Shown here piece after piece: positions 16,938 through 27,279 of a stretch of 64,000 nucleotides of DNA; position 1 is the stretch's first letter; each line of letters begins with the position of its first letter. Source of the DNA: Lachnospiraceae bacterium 28-4. Its GTDB lineage: Bacteria > Bacillota > Clostridia > Lachnospirales > Lachnospiraceae. Under the pieces are notes generated by a model. It was not told the DNA's origin. It made no database searches and saw nothing but the letters and a program-made list of their open reading frames with translations. A program made the position numbers and the translations under genes. The DNA lies in NCBI GenBank assembly GCA_000403275.2, contig KE159600.1:62001-126000 (forward strand). Direction: 5' to 3'.

Positions 16938-18590
16938 TTAAATATAATTCATCAGTGAATTCTGCAAAATCTTTCCTGTTGCCAGCAATGCCGACTGATA
17001 GGAATAGTCCATGCTGGTCAGCTTCACCGTCACTTCCGTCACGTCGATATCTTCATTGGCGGACTGCAAAGTCTCAAAAGTGCTTTTCTGCGTCATCAGG
17101 CGGTTGCTGATCAGATCAAGGCGGCTTGCCCTCGTACCGTTATCCGTAATTGCCAGGCTGGTAAAATCCGATATCTTCTGGGTCTTGGTAATCAGCCCTT
17201 CCATCATTTTCTGCATGTTTTCACGCACATAAGTATGTGCTTTTTCCGCCGCATCGTAAGAAGCTTTTAAATTGGCATAACCAGCCTCACCCGGCTCCAT
17301 GCCGTCCATCATTTTTTCCAGATCTTTCTTAATGGCTTCTATTTCTTCTAATTTTGCCAGTGCGTTCTCCATGTCATCGATATTTCGATCCATATCCATG
17401 GTAAACACTTCGTCTGCCGTCGTATTAACACGGATTCTCTGGTTATAGCCTACATCGTATTCTATGAACTGCGTTACCTTATCGCAAGGGATATATTTAT
17501 CTATGGTAGGCGGATTGTTAGCCGTATTCTCATACTCCGCATGATTATATTCGATCACCTTATTCGGATCGGTCACATCTTTACACGCGAAATAATGCTG
17601 CGGCTGCATATCGCCTTTTTTCCAGCTGTCCTTTTGGTATGTGATTCTCATTTCCGTACCCGCATCCATGTTTGAAAGAGACGGATTATTATTATACAGG
17701 TCTTCGCCTATCAGCAGTTCCCCTGTCTCCGGTATCAGCACCGCTTTACCCGGATTGGCAAGCACGTAATCATAAGGATTCGGCACCGCAGTAGAAGAGA
17801 CCACCTCTATATCTCCCGGAGCAATCAATGTTGTCTCCTGCGGCTTAGTACCATTTACCGCTGCAGCCTGTTTATCCGCTTCCGAAATCATCGTGATCGT
17901 TGGTTTGTTAGTATTATCTGCCTTTATCGCATCATATGAAAGCCGGATACGGTGAATATTCGAATTAGTGATATCTGCTTCCTCTTCCTTAACTCCGTCA
18001 TTCACAGGATCATAATTGTCTTTTGTTACTCCCTTTAAATCTCCAATGTTCGTATAATTAATCGTATCAAACGCCGACACATCCAACTGTTCGGTAATCT
18101 CAAAGTTCCGGTAAGACGGGTCAGCCGGATTTTCCGACAGATTTTCTGTAAAAGTAAGGGGCGTATCGGTGCGGTATCCGGTAAACATATATCTTCCCGC
18201 ACAGTCCACATTGCCCGTAGAATAAAATTCATTCTTCAATTCCTTCAACTGCGCAATAACGATTGCCATATTGCCGGCGTCAAAGTCTTTTACCGCTCCC
18301 TGCGTACAGAGTCCTATCATGCTCTTTAAAATTTCCGATGTGGTCTCCAGCGCGTCACCTGTTACTTTCAGCCAGCTTTCCCCGTCTTTTGCATTTCTTT
18401 CATAAAACTGCGTAATCTGGGATACGTCGCTGCGCAGCCGCAATGCGCGGATCGCGATGACCGGATCGTCTGACGGCCTGGTCAATTTCTTTTTCGTGGA
18501 CATCTGCGTACTTAGCTTATTGGTCAATTCTTTATTATTGTTAATATTATACAGCGAATTATTCTGCATAATTTTGTTTGTCATTCTCAT
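16938..18590 (-). CDS. flgL: Hook-filament junction protein FlgL
   Basis: About 550 residues, longer than the typical 300. The N-terminus MRMTNKIMQNNSLYNINNN and LSTQMSTKKKLTRPSDDPV and the C-terminus with ITVKLTSMDYSYQSALL-like helices are FlgL. The extra length is a central domain, about residues 150-400, which would form a surface-exposed part of the junction. The start at 18590 has GGAGAGG nine bases upstream and matches the family start; the longer frame does not. Confidence 0.9.
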   Translation of the reverse strand: MRMTNKIMQNNSLYNINNNKELTNKLSTQMSTKKKLTRPSDDPVIAIRALRLRSDVSQITQFYERNAKDGESWLKVTGDALETTSEILKSMIGLCTQGAVKDFDAGNMAIVIAQLKELKNEFYSTGNVDCAGRYMFTGYRTDTPLTFTENLSENPADPSYRNFEITEQLDVSAFDTINYTNIGDLKGVTKDNYDPVNDGVKEEEADITNSNIHRIRLSYDAIKADNTNKPTITMISEADKQAAAVNGTKPQETTLIAPGDIEVVSSTAVPNPYDYVLANPGKAVLIPETGELLIGEDLYNNNPSLSNMDAGTEMRITYQKDSWKKGDMQPQHYFACKDVTDPNKVIEYNHAEYENTANNPPTIDKYIPCDKVTQFIEYDVGYNQRIRVNTTADEVFTMDMDRNIDDMENALAKLEEIEAIKKDLEKMMDGMEPGEAGYANLKASYDAAEKAHTYVRENMQKMMEGLITKTQKISDFTSLAITDNGTRASRLDLISNRLMTQKSTFETLQSANEDIDVTEVTVKLTSMDYSYQSALLATGKILQNSLMNYI

Positions 18591-18669
18591 AGAGCAATCC
18601 TCTCCTTTCACAGCCAGCACCGGCCATACTCTTTCTGTTCCTCATCACGCCTTCCGTTGCTGCTGTTTA

Positions 18670-20508
18670 TCAGACGCCTGTCTCCAATATCAGCCTGTCA
18701 TAAATCTCCGTCAACGTCTGTACCATCTTAGAAGAAAGCGTAAAAGAATTCTGGAACTTCACCATGTTCACCGCTTCCTCATCCTCATCCACGCTGGAAA
18801 TCGACATCCTCTGGTTTTCAATCGTCACGGCAATGCCGTAATAAGTATCATAAAAGTCTTTGGCGTTCCTGGAATTTAAGGCTACATCGGACAATATCGT
18901 CTGTAAAAACTCCTCGACAGTCGCATTCCTGAAACTAAACTTCGTCTTATCCCTGAGGGTTTCCACCAATTCCTCCAGCTTGCCGTTCTCTTCCACTCCA
19001 TTATTCGATACGCTTTTTGTACCGAGCAGATCGGGATCCGCCACCAGCTTATCATTGATTTCGATATTGAAAGCTGTCATTTCATAATATCCATCCGCAT
19101 CCTGAAAATCTCCCATCTCATACTGGGAATCCAGAATACTGTTTCCTGCCACGGGCTTCCTCGCCGTAAAGAACATGGCACCAAGGTTATCGTTCTTATC
19201 ATAGCCGCTGGTAAATATTTCGTTCACTTTAGCCGCAAAAGAACGAACAAATTCGTTCATCTGGGACAGATAATAAGGAATGCCCTGGTAATTGATATCC
19301 ACACCAATTTCCACTTCCCTTCCGATTTTACCGGCTGTCACCATGGAATCGCACTTCGCATCGTCCATAATAAATTTGAAGGTACCATCGTTTTCGTTAT
19401 ATTCCCAGCTCTGATAATAATATAACGTATTTCCAATCACAACGCTTCCGCCCGTATCCGAAAGGTTGCATTTATTCATATCGGAAAGAAAATCCCTGGA
19501 AGCCTTTACGGTCACTTCCGTACCAAACTGGCCTTTTGTGACCGCCTGCACGATTCCCTGGAATGCCTTATTATTATTTCCATCGCGCATCGCCACAAGC
19601 CCTTTCAGCGAGCCTCCCATAGACGCGTTATTCAGGTTAAAATCGTTGCCGTTATCCCAATAAATATCATACAATCCATCGGCATCGCTCTGGTTGACTT
19701 TTTCATTATCCGCCCTGGAACGGCATTCCAGTTTATGATAATCGCCGCCGTCCACAATCGGCTGATTGCCGGCAATGCTCACGATGAATCTTGTTCCTCC
19801 TGTCTCCCTCTCCGGATCATAAGGATCGGTAATCGGGTATTCCTCTGTCTTAATGTCCACGATTTCCGATAATTCATCCAGCAGCAGATCTCTTTTATCC
19901 CTTAGCTGGTTCGCCCTTGTACCGGTCATCTCCACCACATTGATCTGTTTGTTCATGGTAGCGATCTCCGAAGTAATGGAATTGATGCGCTCCACCCGCA
20001 GTTTGATTTCTTCATTCACATCTTTTTGCAATGCCTGAAGATTCCCCGCCGTCGTATTAAAATATTCCGCCAGCTTCTGCGTGGAAGCTATAAAAGCTGC
20101 CTTATAATCCCTAAGGCTGGGATTATTCTTCACATCCTGCAACGCACGCATAAATTCGTCAAAAATAGCTTCAAACCCTGTATCTCCGTCGTCATCCAGA
20201 TAGTCTTCGATCGATTGGGTATAATATTTTTTAATGTCATATTCGCCAAGAGTCGAATTATTATTGCGAAAACGCAGATCGTAAAATTCATCCCTGACGC
20301 GTTCTATAGCCACCGTATCCACACCGGCTCCGGCACACCCGTAGGTCGTAAAGAGCCTGAGGGCATCTGCCGCCTCCTGCGTTACCTGCTGTCTGCTGTA
20401 TCCGTCCGTATGGGTATTGGCAATATTGTTGGCCGTGGTGTTCAATGCCGCATTGGCCGCCCTGATACCCGATGACGCAATCGATAAACCAAAAAATTGT
20501 GATGGCAT
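18670..20508 (-). CDS. flgK: Hook-associated protein FlgK, second copy
   Basis: A 612-residue FlgK. The N-terminus MPSQFFGLSIASSGIRAANA continues with TTANNIANTHTDGYSRQQV, the flagellar rod/hook motif, and the C-terminus has FQNSFTLSSKMVQTL. It is paralogous to the gene just upstream but differs strongly in the middle. Two flgK genes in tandem are seen in some Lachnospiraceae; one may form the first and the other the second junction zone. Gap to the first copy is ten bases. Confidence 0.9.
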   Translation of the reverse strand: MPSQFFGLSIASSGIRAANAALNTTANNIANTHTDGYSRQQVTQEAADALRLFTTYGCAGAGVDTVAIERVRDEFYDLRFRNNNSTLGEYDIKKYYTQSIEDYLDDDGDTGFEAIFDEFMRALQDVKNNPSLRDYKAAFIASTQKLAEYFNTTAGNLQALQKDVNEEIKLRVERINSITSEIATMNKQINVVEMTGTRANQLRDKRDLLLDELSEIVDIKTEEYPITDPYDPERETGGTRFIVSIAGNQPIVDGGDYHKLECRSRADNEKVNQSDADGLYDIYWDNGNDFNLNNASMGGSLKGLVAMRDGNNNKAFQGIVQAVTKGQFGTEVTVKASRDFLSDMNKCNLSDTGGSVVIGNTLYYYQSWEYNENDGTFKFIMDDAKCDSMVTAGKIGREVEIGVDINYQGIPYYLSQMNEFVRSFAAKVNEIFTSGYDKNDNLGAMFFTARKPVAGNSILDSQYEMGDFQDADGYYEMTAFNIEINDKLVADPDLLGTKSVSNNGVEENGKLEELVETLRDKTKFSFRNATVEEFLQTILSDVALNSRNAKDFYDTYYGIAVTIENQRMSISSVDEDEEAVNMVKFQNSFTLSSKMVQTLTEIYDRLILETGV

Positions 20509-20518
20509 TTACTTCACC

Positions 20519-22165
20519 TTACCTTCCTAATGTGCTAAGAACATGTTCTATCATTTCGTTGATTACATTGACGTATCTGCTGGATGCGTTAAACGCATTC
20601 TGGAACTTGATCATAAACTCCATTTCCTCCGAATCGGAAACGCCTACGATCATTTCCCTTGCGGAAAACGTCTCATTCACTACTTCCGCCTGCAGATCCG
20701 ATATTTCTTTATTCGCTTCCCCTGTAATAGCGACCTGGTCAATCAGATTGCCATAATAACCGATCAATGATACTTTCGTCTCAAGATTCGGGTTCAGCGT
20801 GTGGCTCTCCTCCGAAAACGCCGCTTTCAATCTGGCTGTCGTGGCTTTATCTTCCGATCCGTCTTTTAACCGGAAGGAAAGCGTTCCCGGCTCTCTCTTC
20901 AGATCCTCGTTTACGATCATGTTTCCAATCGTATAGCCTTTTTCCGGATCGTCGGAAATCAGCTCGAACATCTGAATGGCGATAGGATTGCCCTGAGCAT
21001 CCTTCAGAACATTGCCGTTCTCATCTTTCGCCTTCATATAATCCGTATCCGGCTCGCTCTCCGCCGCCTGGCGCAGAACATCGTTAATCGCCGTTACCAC
21101 TTTATTCACCAGCTGGTCAAATTCCGCCTGGACGTTCATGATCAGCGACTGGGAAATATCCCTGTTATATGCTTCTATGTTTTCTTTTGCCACATCCTGA
21201 TAGGTAGCTCTTTTATTCCCCCGGGCATATACCAGCGCCCTTAGGGAACCGATATCCGTATTCAGCGAAGAGCGAATTTCCTGTGTAGTATCGAACACGG
21301 CGGAAGATTCCAGGATCGGTACTTTTTCCCCCCACGGCATCGTATTGTAATCGGCGAGCTGCGGCCAGTACGGCGTGTAAAATCCCGTATCCGGATCAGC
21401 ATAAACGCCCATCTCGCTGATCGATTCGGTTCTTACAAAATCCACGCCTTCGAATTTGACGGTAACCGCGCCGTAAATATCCTCTTCATAACTGATCTTG
21501 CCTATCTTGCTCATTTCGTCCAGAATAAAATTTCTTCTGTCGCGCAAGTCATTGGCATTTTCCACATTTCCCGCTTCGGCTTTCATAATCTGCTGGTTGA
21601 TCTGCACCAGCTCCCTGCCGTAATCGTTCAACTTATCCACGTTTTTCTTAATCTGCGTATTCAAATTATCCTGCATCTCGCAAAGGCCTTTATATACCAG
21701 CGAAGCTCTCGTCAGGAATTCATTGCAGCGGGATACGAGAAGATTCTGATTCGTCATATCGCAGGGATCCATATCCAGATCCTGGATTGTCTTCCAAAGA
21801 TTCTGAATAGATTCGGAAAATTCCACCCCCTGAAACTCTCCGAACAAATCTTCCATTTCATCAATAACCTTCACATTGGACTCATAAAACGCGCTGCGTC
21901 CCGACTCCTTGCGGTAGGTCTTATCCAGGAACATATCCCTGACCTGTCTTGTTTGGGAATAATATACGCCTAAGCCGTATTGCTGATATGCAACAGCGGA
22001 GGCGTTGACAGAAAGTGTCTGATAAGTTCTCGTATTAAGCAGAATCTGCTGTCTCGTATAGCCCTTCGTATCCACATTCGTCATATTATGCGCTGTGGTA
22101 TTCATCGCATTCTGGCTGGTTTGCAATCCAGATGCTCCTATATATAAACTTCCAAATAATGGCAT
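20519..22165 (-). CDS. flgK: Hook-associated protein FlgK, first copy
   Basis: A 548-residue FlgK: MPLFGSLYIGASGLQTSQNA, then TAHNMTNVDTKGYTRQQI at the N-terminus and MIKFQNAFNASSRYVNVINE at the C-terminus, both of which pack as D0/D1 helices in the hook-filament junction. It follows flgN, its export chaperone, by 21 bases. Confidence 0.93.
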   Translation of the reverse strand: MPLFGSLYIGASGLQTSQNAMNTTAHNMTNVDTKGYTRQQILLNTRTYQTLSVNASAVAYQQYGLGVYYSQTRQVRDMFLDKTYRKESGRSAFYESNVKVIDEMEDLFGEFQGVEFSESIQNLWKTIQDLDMDPCDMTNQNLLVSRCNEFLTRASLVYKGLCEMQDNLNTQIKKNVDKLNDYGRELVQINQQIMKAEAGNVENANDLRDRRNFILDEMSKIGKISYEEDIYGAVTVKFEGVDFVRTESISEMGVYADPDTGFYTPYWPQLADYNTMPWGEKVPILESSAVFDTTQEIRSSLNTDIGSLRALVYARGNKRATYQDVAKENIEAYNRDISQSLIMNVQAEFDQLVNKVVTAINDVLRQAAESEPDTDYMKAKDENGNVLKDAQGNPIAIQMFELISDDPEKGYTIGNMIVNEDLKREPGTLSFRLKDGSEDKATTARLKAAFSEESHTLNPNLETKVSLIGYYGNLIDQVAITGEANKEISDLQAEVVNETFSAREMIVGVSDSEEMEFMIKFQNAFNASSRYVNVINEMIEHVLSTLGR

Positions 22166-22185
22166 GATATCACCTCTCCCTGGGA

Positions 22186-22704
22186 TTATTGTTTTGCATC
22201 AAATCCGTTTCTGCTTACCCCGATCGCGCTTCCCGCACTATATGCTCCTTTGTTATAGTTCGCCGTCTCGGGAGCCGCTTTCATCGCTTGAAACATGTTT
22301 ATGTCAAACTCGATCATTTCCAATGCATTCAGTATCAGATCCCTGTTCTGCTCGTTGACCTGACGTACCTGATGCACCACCGCTTTGAGCTTGTCATGTA
22401 CCTTTGCCAGTTTTTGCTGTTCCGCCGGCCTCGGTTCAAGCATCTGAATAATATTCGTCAATATCAAATCTTCAACATCCCTGTTTACTACGTTGGCAAT
22501 ATCCTGAATCACTTCCCGCCTTTTATTGTCTAAATGATTGATTCTGCTTGCAACGATTTGTTCTTCATCCGTGATTTTTGATAATTCTTCTAAATTGCCG
22601 GAAATAATTGCCGGTTTCTTTTTTGTGGACAGCTCCAGCAAGTTGTCATATTCGTCACATATACCACCTAATACTGTAATCAGGTTTTCCATCAAACTTG
22701 CCAC
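22186..22704 (-). CDS. flgN: Flagellar chaperone FlgN
   Basis: A 172-residue helical protein starting with GTG at 22704, or ATG at 22692. It has the FlgN-like pattern EEQIVASRINHLDNKRREVI and a C-terminal helix that would hold FlgK and FlgL before export. It sits between flgM and the two flgK genes, the standard position. The last 30 residues are low-complexity. Confidence 0.88.
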   Translation of the reverse strand: MASLMENLITVLGGICDEYDNLLELSTKKKPAIISGNLEELSKITDEEQIVASRINHLDNKRREVIQDIANVVNRDVEDLILTNIIQMLEPRPAEQQKLAKVHDKLKAVVHQVRQVNEQNRDLILNALEMIEFDINMFQAMKAAPETANYNKGAYSAGSAIGVSRNGFDAKQ

Positions 22705-22708
22705 GAAA

Positions 22709-22984
22709 CTACCCCACTTCTTTCATTTTTTGTAATAATTTGTCAGCAAAGGCTCCTGCTTCCACTCCATAAGTACCTGCCTGAATACTATTTTTGAGAG
22801 GAGCAGTAATCTCTTCCCTGATGTCGCTGCTTGCAGCTACCGCCTGTTTTGCCACCTGATATTCCCTTCCAATGCTGGAAATCTGAAGCTGATCGGTAGC
22901 ACCGACGCCGGGCTTCCTTTGGCTTTTATCAGTTTTCGATGTCTTATATATCTGCTGAACCTGTGTATATGCCTCAATACGCAT
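22709..22984 (-). CDS. flgM: Anti-sigma-28 factor FlgM
   Basis: A 91-residue FlgM with the C-terminal sigma-binding half DQLQISSIGREYQVAKQAV and IKAGTYGVE-like (here IQAGTYGVEAGAFADKLLQ). It blocks sigma-28 until it is exported through the finished hook. The ribosome binding site AAGGAGGAG is strong. The gene is the first of the operon and lies directly behind a sigma-28 promoter, so sigma-28 drives its own inhibitor. Confidence 0.95.
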   Translation of the reverse strand: MRIEAYTQVQQIYKTSKTDKSQRKPGVGATDQLQISSIGREYQVAKQAVAASSDIREEITAPLKNSIQAGTYGVEAGAFADKLLQKMKEVG

Positions 22985-23027
22985 TGTCCACTCCTCCTTC
23001 CATGAGCTTACTGATGTCTTATTATTA

Positions 23028-23054
23028 TTATCGGACTTTTGGGCGATTACTTTA
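23028..23054 (-). promoter_or_regulatory. Sigma-28 promoter of flgM operon
   Basis: TAAA, 15 bases, TCCGATAA on the minus strand, 44 bases before flgM. This is the closest of the three to the consensus. Confidence 0.9.
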
Positions 23055-23111
23055 GAGTTAAAAATTTTTTTTGCGCGGCAGCGGATATCCGCTGTCCCTT
23101 ATTTTAATCAA

Positions 23112-23150
23112 AAGAGGCCGCCACATGCATTTTCCCTGTGACAGCCTCTT
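23112..23150 (-). terminator. Terminator after chemoreceptor gene
   Basis: AAGAGGC pairs with GCCTCTT and encloses a second short stem (CACAGGG side with the CATGTGG side). The minus transcript continues TTTTGATT. It ends 32 bases after the chemoreceptor stop and separates it from the flgM operon. Confidence 0.7.
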
Positions 23151-23181
23151 ACTCTTTTTTCCTGTTTTCTTACTTTGTTTT

Positions 23182-25338
23182 TTATTTTTCTTCCGCCGTC
23201 TTGAAAGCTGCCAACGCCCCTTCCAATTCCGCCATTTTCTCTTTCAGCTCCGCACTCGCCTGTTTCAGCGATTCCACTACGTCCATCTGCTTTTGGGAAA
23301 TGTTGAATACTTCTCCCGAAGCCGTGGCCGTTTCTTCCGACACGGCGGAAATGCTGCTTACCGCATCCAGCGTATCCTGCCTCTGGGCATCGATGCTTTC
23401 AATATCCCCCGATATCCGCCGGATCGTATCCAGCATCTGCCTGGTGCTTTCCGCAATATCGCGGAAATCTTCCGTTGTATGTTTTACAAGAAGCGCCTGT
23501 TCCCCTACGATCTCCCCGGCCCTTTCAGCCGTGGAAACAGTGTCTTTCGTCTGTTTTACGATCTCATCCACTACTTTGTTGATCTCGCTGGCCGCCTCGC
23601 TGGAGCCATCGGCCAGTTTTCGGATGGCTTCCGCCACTACCGCAAATCCCTTTCCGGCTTCCCCTGCTCTTGCCGCTTCTATGGACGCGTTCAACGACAG
23701 CAGATTGGTTTCTTCCGCAATATCATTGATCGTCTCCACGAATTCCCCGATCACCATAGATTTTCTTGCTAATTCTTCAATATCCTCTTTTACCCTGTCC
23801 GTTACCTCGATCGTAGCCTGAGTTTTTCCCGACAAGGCTTCCATCGTCTCGATACTTTTCTCCACAATCCCCTTTGTAGCTTCCGAACCGCGTGCTGCCT
23901 GTTCGATGCTTCCGCCGATGTCCTCAATCTTCCTGGAGAGGGAATCCATCTGATTCAGACAATCCCCCGCATCCGAAGCCTGGAGAGATACTCCTTTATC
24001 TATCTCCGCCAACGTCGCCTTAATTCCCTGGGAAGATTCCTCGATCTTTGCGGAAACCTCTTCCACGCCGCCCGCCGCATTTTTTACCAGCATAGCAATC
24101 CCTTCCACCTGCTGGATCAATCCTTTCATATTGGTGATCACATTCATAATGTACCGGGACAATATACTGAATTCGCTTTTGCCTTTTGTCTTCAGGCACA
24201 CGGTCAAATCGCCTTCCGCCGCTTTTTTCAGTCGTTTGATGATTCCTGACATACCGGCGCTGATATTCAGAGAGATCAAAAAGCCGATAATGACCGCCAC
24301 GATACATGCCACGGCCACGAGCATCACCGTAATACTTTTAATGGCTTCGGCGCCTTTCGTCACATGGCGGACAGGCACAAGGTATCCCAATGCGGCTCCT
24401 GTCTTTTCACTTTTTGCAAAAGTAAAGAAATACTCCTGGCCGTCATAAATTACGTATTCCGTACCCTGCAATTCTTCCGCCGCAAGGCAGTTCCTGAAGA
24501 AATCCTTATCATAAAAAGCGAATTCCTCCGTAATTTCCTCATTTTTTATTACCAGTTCCCTCCCATCCCCTGTCACGAATCCAAGGATAGAACCGTCTGA
24601 GGTATCCACCTTTGACAAGCTCTTCTTTACCGCCTCTTTACTAATATCCACTATAAAAACCGCCGCCCGGTTCGGAAAAGCGCTCATATAAGATATCGCA
24701 TAATCGTCCTGATGATACCCCGTCAACGCGTCCATCTGCGGATGGCTCCCCACCCAGGCAGTGGATTTCCCCAGCCAGTCAATCACATTCTTTTCATATA
24801 TCACCTTCTGTCCTTCTTCCGTTTCGGCCCATTTTTCATAATAGCCGTCCGCACTCTGGTCGGAAGATTCCAGCGTACTCATGACCTTGCTTCCGCTTTT
24901 CGGTATAATATAAATAGCGTTGATCAGTTCATTGGATCTCTGCCTTACTTTAATATTGGATGCATTTTTTCTGTAGATGGAAGACGCTTTGGAAAGGTCG
25001 TTTTTGAACAGACCGTTTGCCAGGCTTTGCAACTCCGTATCCAAACGCATCTGCATCGCTTCCGCGCTGACCATGGACATGCCAAAATCCAAATACTGCA
25101 TCTGCGTTTCAATGGAAGTCCTGGCTGTTTCCTCAAAATTAGCAACCATTCCTTCCTCCGCCTTTTTGGAAGAAATAACACCTACTAATATAACAAAAAA
25201 TATGGGAACCAAAAAACCGACCAACAGCTGTACTTTCAAATTCACGTTCAGCTGAAAATCCATTTCTTTTCCCTTTATTTTTGCCTTTGTTCCCGCCTTT
25301 ACATTAAAACGCTTATTTCTCCCTGCTTTTGCTGCCAT
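23182..25338 (-). CDS. Methyl-accepting chemotaxis protein
   Basis: A 718-residue chemoreceptor. A lysine-rich cytoplasmic head (1-30) leads to membrane helix 1 (about 35-55), a large extracellular sensor of the CACHE type (about 60-330), membrane helix 2 (about 337-360, [15 protein letters not shown]), a HAMP segment and the signalling hairpin with [20 protein letters not shown] and [17 protein letters not shown]. It lies 33 bases behind an RpiR regulator and the sialic acid genes, not in the flagellar operon, which suggests that it may be expressed with sugar uptake. The ligand is unknown. Confidence 0.93.
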   Translation of the reverse strand: MAAKAGRNKRFNVKAGTKAKIKGKEMDFQLNVNLKVQLLVGFLVPIFFVILVGVISSKKAEEGMVANFEETARTSIETQMQYLDFGMSMVSAEAMQMRLDTELQSLANGLFKNDLSKASSIYRKNASNIKVRQRSNELINAIYIIPKSGSKVMSTLESSDQSADGYYEKWAETEEGQKVIYEKNVIDWLGKSTAWVGSHPQMDALTGYHQDDYAISYMSAFPNRAAVFIVDISKEAVKKSLSKVDTSDGSILGFVTGDGRELVIKNEEITEEFAFYDKDFFRNCLAAEELQGTEYVIYDGQEYFFTFAKSEKTGAALGYLVPVRHVTKGAEAIKSITVMLVAVACIVAVIIGFLISLNISAGMSGIIKRLKKAAEGDLTVCLKTKGKSEFSILSRYIMNVITNMKGLIQQVEGIAMLVKNAAGGVEEVSAKIEESSQGIKATLAEIDKGVSLQASDAGDCLNQMDSLSRKIEDIGGSIEQAARGSEATKGIVEKSIETMEALSGKTQATIEVTDRVKEDIEELARKSMVIGEFVETINDIAEETNLLSLNASIEAARAGEAGKGFAVVAEAIRKLADGSSEAASEINKVVDEIVKQTKDTVSTAERAGEIVGEQALLVKHTTEDFRDIAESTRQMLDTIRRISGDIESIDAQRQDTLDAVSSISAVSEETATASGEVFNISQKQMDVVESLKQASAELKEKMAELEGALAAFKTAEEK

Positions 25339-25371
25339 GGCATATTCCTCCTATCCACGTCAATTATAGCA

Positions 25372-26232
25372 CTAATACAACTTTTCCACCACTGCTTTCG
25401 ACGTTTTCTTGTTGTTTTCCCTGGAAACCGCCAGATTTCTCCTATAATATTCCCGGAACAAAACGTCAATGATATAAAGCTGGCTCATTTTTACGCTCAT
25501 GGATCCGCCTTCCAAAGGTCCTTCGTTCGCACCGCAAGTCAAAAGGACGTCCGTATAATTCGTCAGCGGGGATTTCAAAAAACGGGTAATTCCCACGATC
25601 TTTGCTCCGGCCTGGCGCGCTATCTCCGCCACATATACATTGTCTTTCGTGGAGCCGGAATAAGAGATAATAAAGATCAAATCATCGGGAGATGCCATGG
25701 AAGCGGACATCGCCTGCATATGGGGATCCTCGATGCAGCTTACTTTGTTCATAATCCGGAGGAATTTATTACGCGCCTCCTGTGCCGTCAGCAGACTGTC
25801 CCCGATACCGAAAAAGTAAATCTGCTTCGCCGCTTCTATCATCTCCACCGTTTTTTCCACCGCATCCGCGCTGAGCAGCGTCCTCGTTTCCCTGAGAGCG
25901 CTGATATGCGTCTCCAATATGCTATCCAGCATGCCGGAAAGGGAATCCGATCCTTCCATGTTTCCCTCCTCCAGCTTTTCCGCCGTTTCACCCGGCGTAA
26001 GGCTCAGGGAAAGCTTCATTTTGAATTCCTGATATCCTTTTACTCCCACCGCCCGGCAGAAGCGATGCACGCTGGCATCCGCCACATCGCAGGCATCCGC
26101 CAGATCGGTAATGGACATAAAAAGAACTGCACCGGCATTTTCAGCCACATAATCGGCAATTTTTTTTTCGGTTTTGGTAAACTGGTTATATAATAGTTGT
26201 ATATCTAGTAAAAGACTGGATGATGACACCAT
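25372..26232 (-). CDS. RpiR family regulator
   Basis: About 286 residues with an N-terminal RpiR helix-turn-helix (residues 10-80, MSITDLADACDVADASVHRFCRA) and a C-terminal SIS sugar-phosphate-binding domain (YFFGIGDSLLTAQEARNKFLR, then IIFISYSGSTKDNVYVAEIAR). The ATG at 26232 has GGGAGGAAT upstream. RpiR-type NanR proteins respond to N-acetylmannosamine-6-phosphate or related esters and control nan genes in clostridia. Its place directly after nanA supports that role. Confidence 0.88.
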   Translation of the reverse strand: MVSSSSLLLDIQLLYNQFTKTEKKIADYVAENAGAVLFMSITDLADACDVADASVHRFCRAVGVKGYQEFKMKLSLSLTPGETAEKLEEGNMEGSDSLSGMLDSILETHISALRETRTLLSADAVEKTVEMIEAAKQIYFFGIGDSLLTAQEARNKFLRIMNKVSCIEDPHMQAMSASMASPDDLIFIISYSGSTKDNVYVAEIARQAGAKIVGITRFLKSPLTNYTDVLLTCGANEGPLEGGSMSVKMSQLYIIDVLFREYYRRNLAVSRENNKKTSKAVVEKLY

Positions 26233-26271
26233 ATTCCTCCCTTTTGCCGTAAGACACTTCCGTATTGATAA

Positions 26272-26298
26272 AAGAGACATGGGCAGCCCATGTCTCTT
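26272..26298 (-). terminator. Hairpin between nanA and rpiR
   Basis: Perfect 12-base arms, AAGAGACATGGG and CCCATGTCTCTT, with a three-base loop, nine bases after the nanA stop. TTTTATC follows on the minus strand. It probably ends most nan transcripts; rpiR would then be read through at a low level or have a promoter I did not find. Confidence 0.75.
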
Positions 26299-26306
26299 AT
26301 GTCAGG

Positions 26307-27212
26307 TCAACAATATTTCTTCACCGCATCCGCAATCATGTCTGCACATTCCTGTACAATCCCTTTGTCACTTTCCGCCAATTCCGCCAGAGGCGCCCTG
26401 ACGCTTCCAACGTCCGGCCCTCCCTGGATGCGGATAACTTCCTTGATCACGGCATACATATTTCCGTGCGTAGAACACATCTTATATATAATCCTGCATA
26501 TATCGTTCTGGACTGTTCTTGCATCCTCTATTTTTCCTTCGTAGAAAAGCTCTCTCGCCTTGATAAACAATTCCGGCATAGCGGCATACGTACCGCCGAT
26601 TCCCCCTACGGCTCCAGCCGCAAGCCCCGAAACAAACTGTTCATCCGGTCCGTTGAATACGATCACACCCTCATCTCGGAACATCTGGATATCCTGCACG
26701 GGCATGGAAGAATTCTTCACTCCTATCACCCTTGGATTTTTCTTCATCTCTCTCAGCAAAGACACCGTCAAAGCCACTCCCGCCAGCTGCGGAATATTGT
26801 AAATAATAAAGTCCGTATCCTTTGCAGCAGAAGAAATATCGTTCCAATATTTTGCGATGGCATGCTCCGGCAGATGGAAATAGATCGGCGGGATGGACGC
26901 GATCGCATCCACGCCAAGGCTCTGCGCATGAGCCGCGAGTTCCATGCTGTCCGCCGTATTATTGCAGGCAACGTGAGCGATCACCGTCACCTTTCCTTTT
27001 GCCTCTTCCATAACGTTTTCCAGCGTCAGCTTGCGTTCTTCAACGCTCTGGTAGATACATTCCCCCGAAGAACCGCCTACATAGAGTCCGGTAACTCCCT
27101 TCCCGATCAAATATTTCGTCAATGCCCGCACACGTTCAGGAGAAACCTTTCCCTCCTCGTCATAGCAAGCATAGAACGCCGGAATAACCCCCTGATATTT
27201 TTTTATGTCCAT
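26307..27212 (-). CDS. nanA: N-acetylneuraminate lyase
   Basis: A 301-residue enzyme of the DHDPS/NAL family, cleaving sialic acid to N-acetylmannosamine and pyruvate in the cytoplasm. Seen: the carboxylate-binding GGSSGE near 47, the YNIP tyrosine motif near 137 (YNIPQLAG, typical of NAL rather than DHDPS), and the Schiff-base lysine in GVKNSSMP near 163. It follows the sugar transporter genes on the same strand and stands opposite nanE, nanQ and nanK. Confidence 0.93.
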   Translation of the reverse strand: MDIKKYQGVIPAFYACYDEEGKVSPERVRALTKYLIGKGVTGLYVGGSSGECIYQSVEERKLTLENVMEEAKGKVTVIAHVACNNTADSMELAAHAQSLGVDAIASIPPIYFHLPEHAIAKYWNDISSAAKDTDFIIYNIPQLAGVALTVSLLREMKKNPRVIGVKNSSMPVQDIQMFRDEGVIVFNGPDEQFVSGLAAGAVGGIGGTYAAMPELFIKARELFYEGKIEDARTVQNDICRIIYKMCSTHGNMYAVIKEVIRIQGGPDVGSVRAPLAELAESDKGIVQECADMIADAVKKYC

Positions 27213-27279
27213 AATACAATTCCTCCTCTTTTTATCCTCTCATACTATCCTCCAATCCCCCGGAGCTGAAGCTACGATG

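Noticed and set aside
26265-27269. 334-codon plus-strand frame
   Set aside because: Antisense of nanA with histidine- and arginine-rich nonsense composition.
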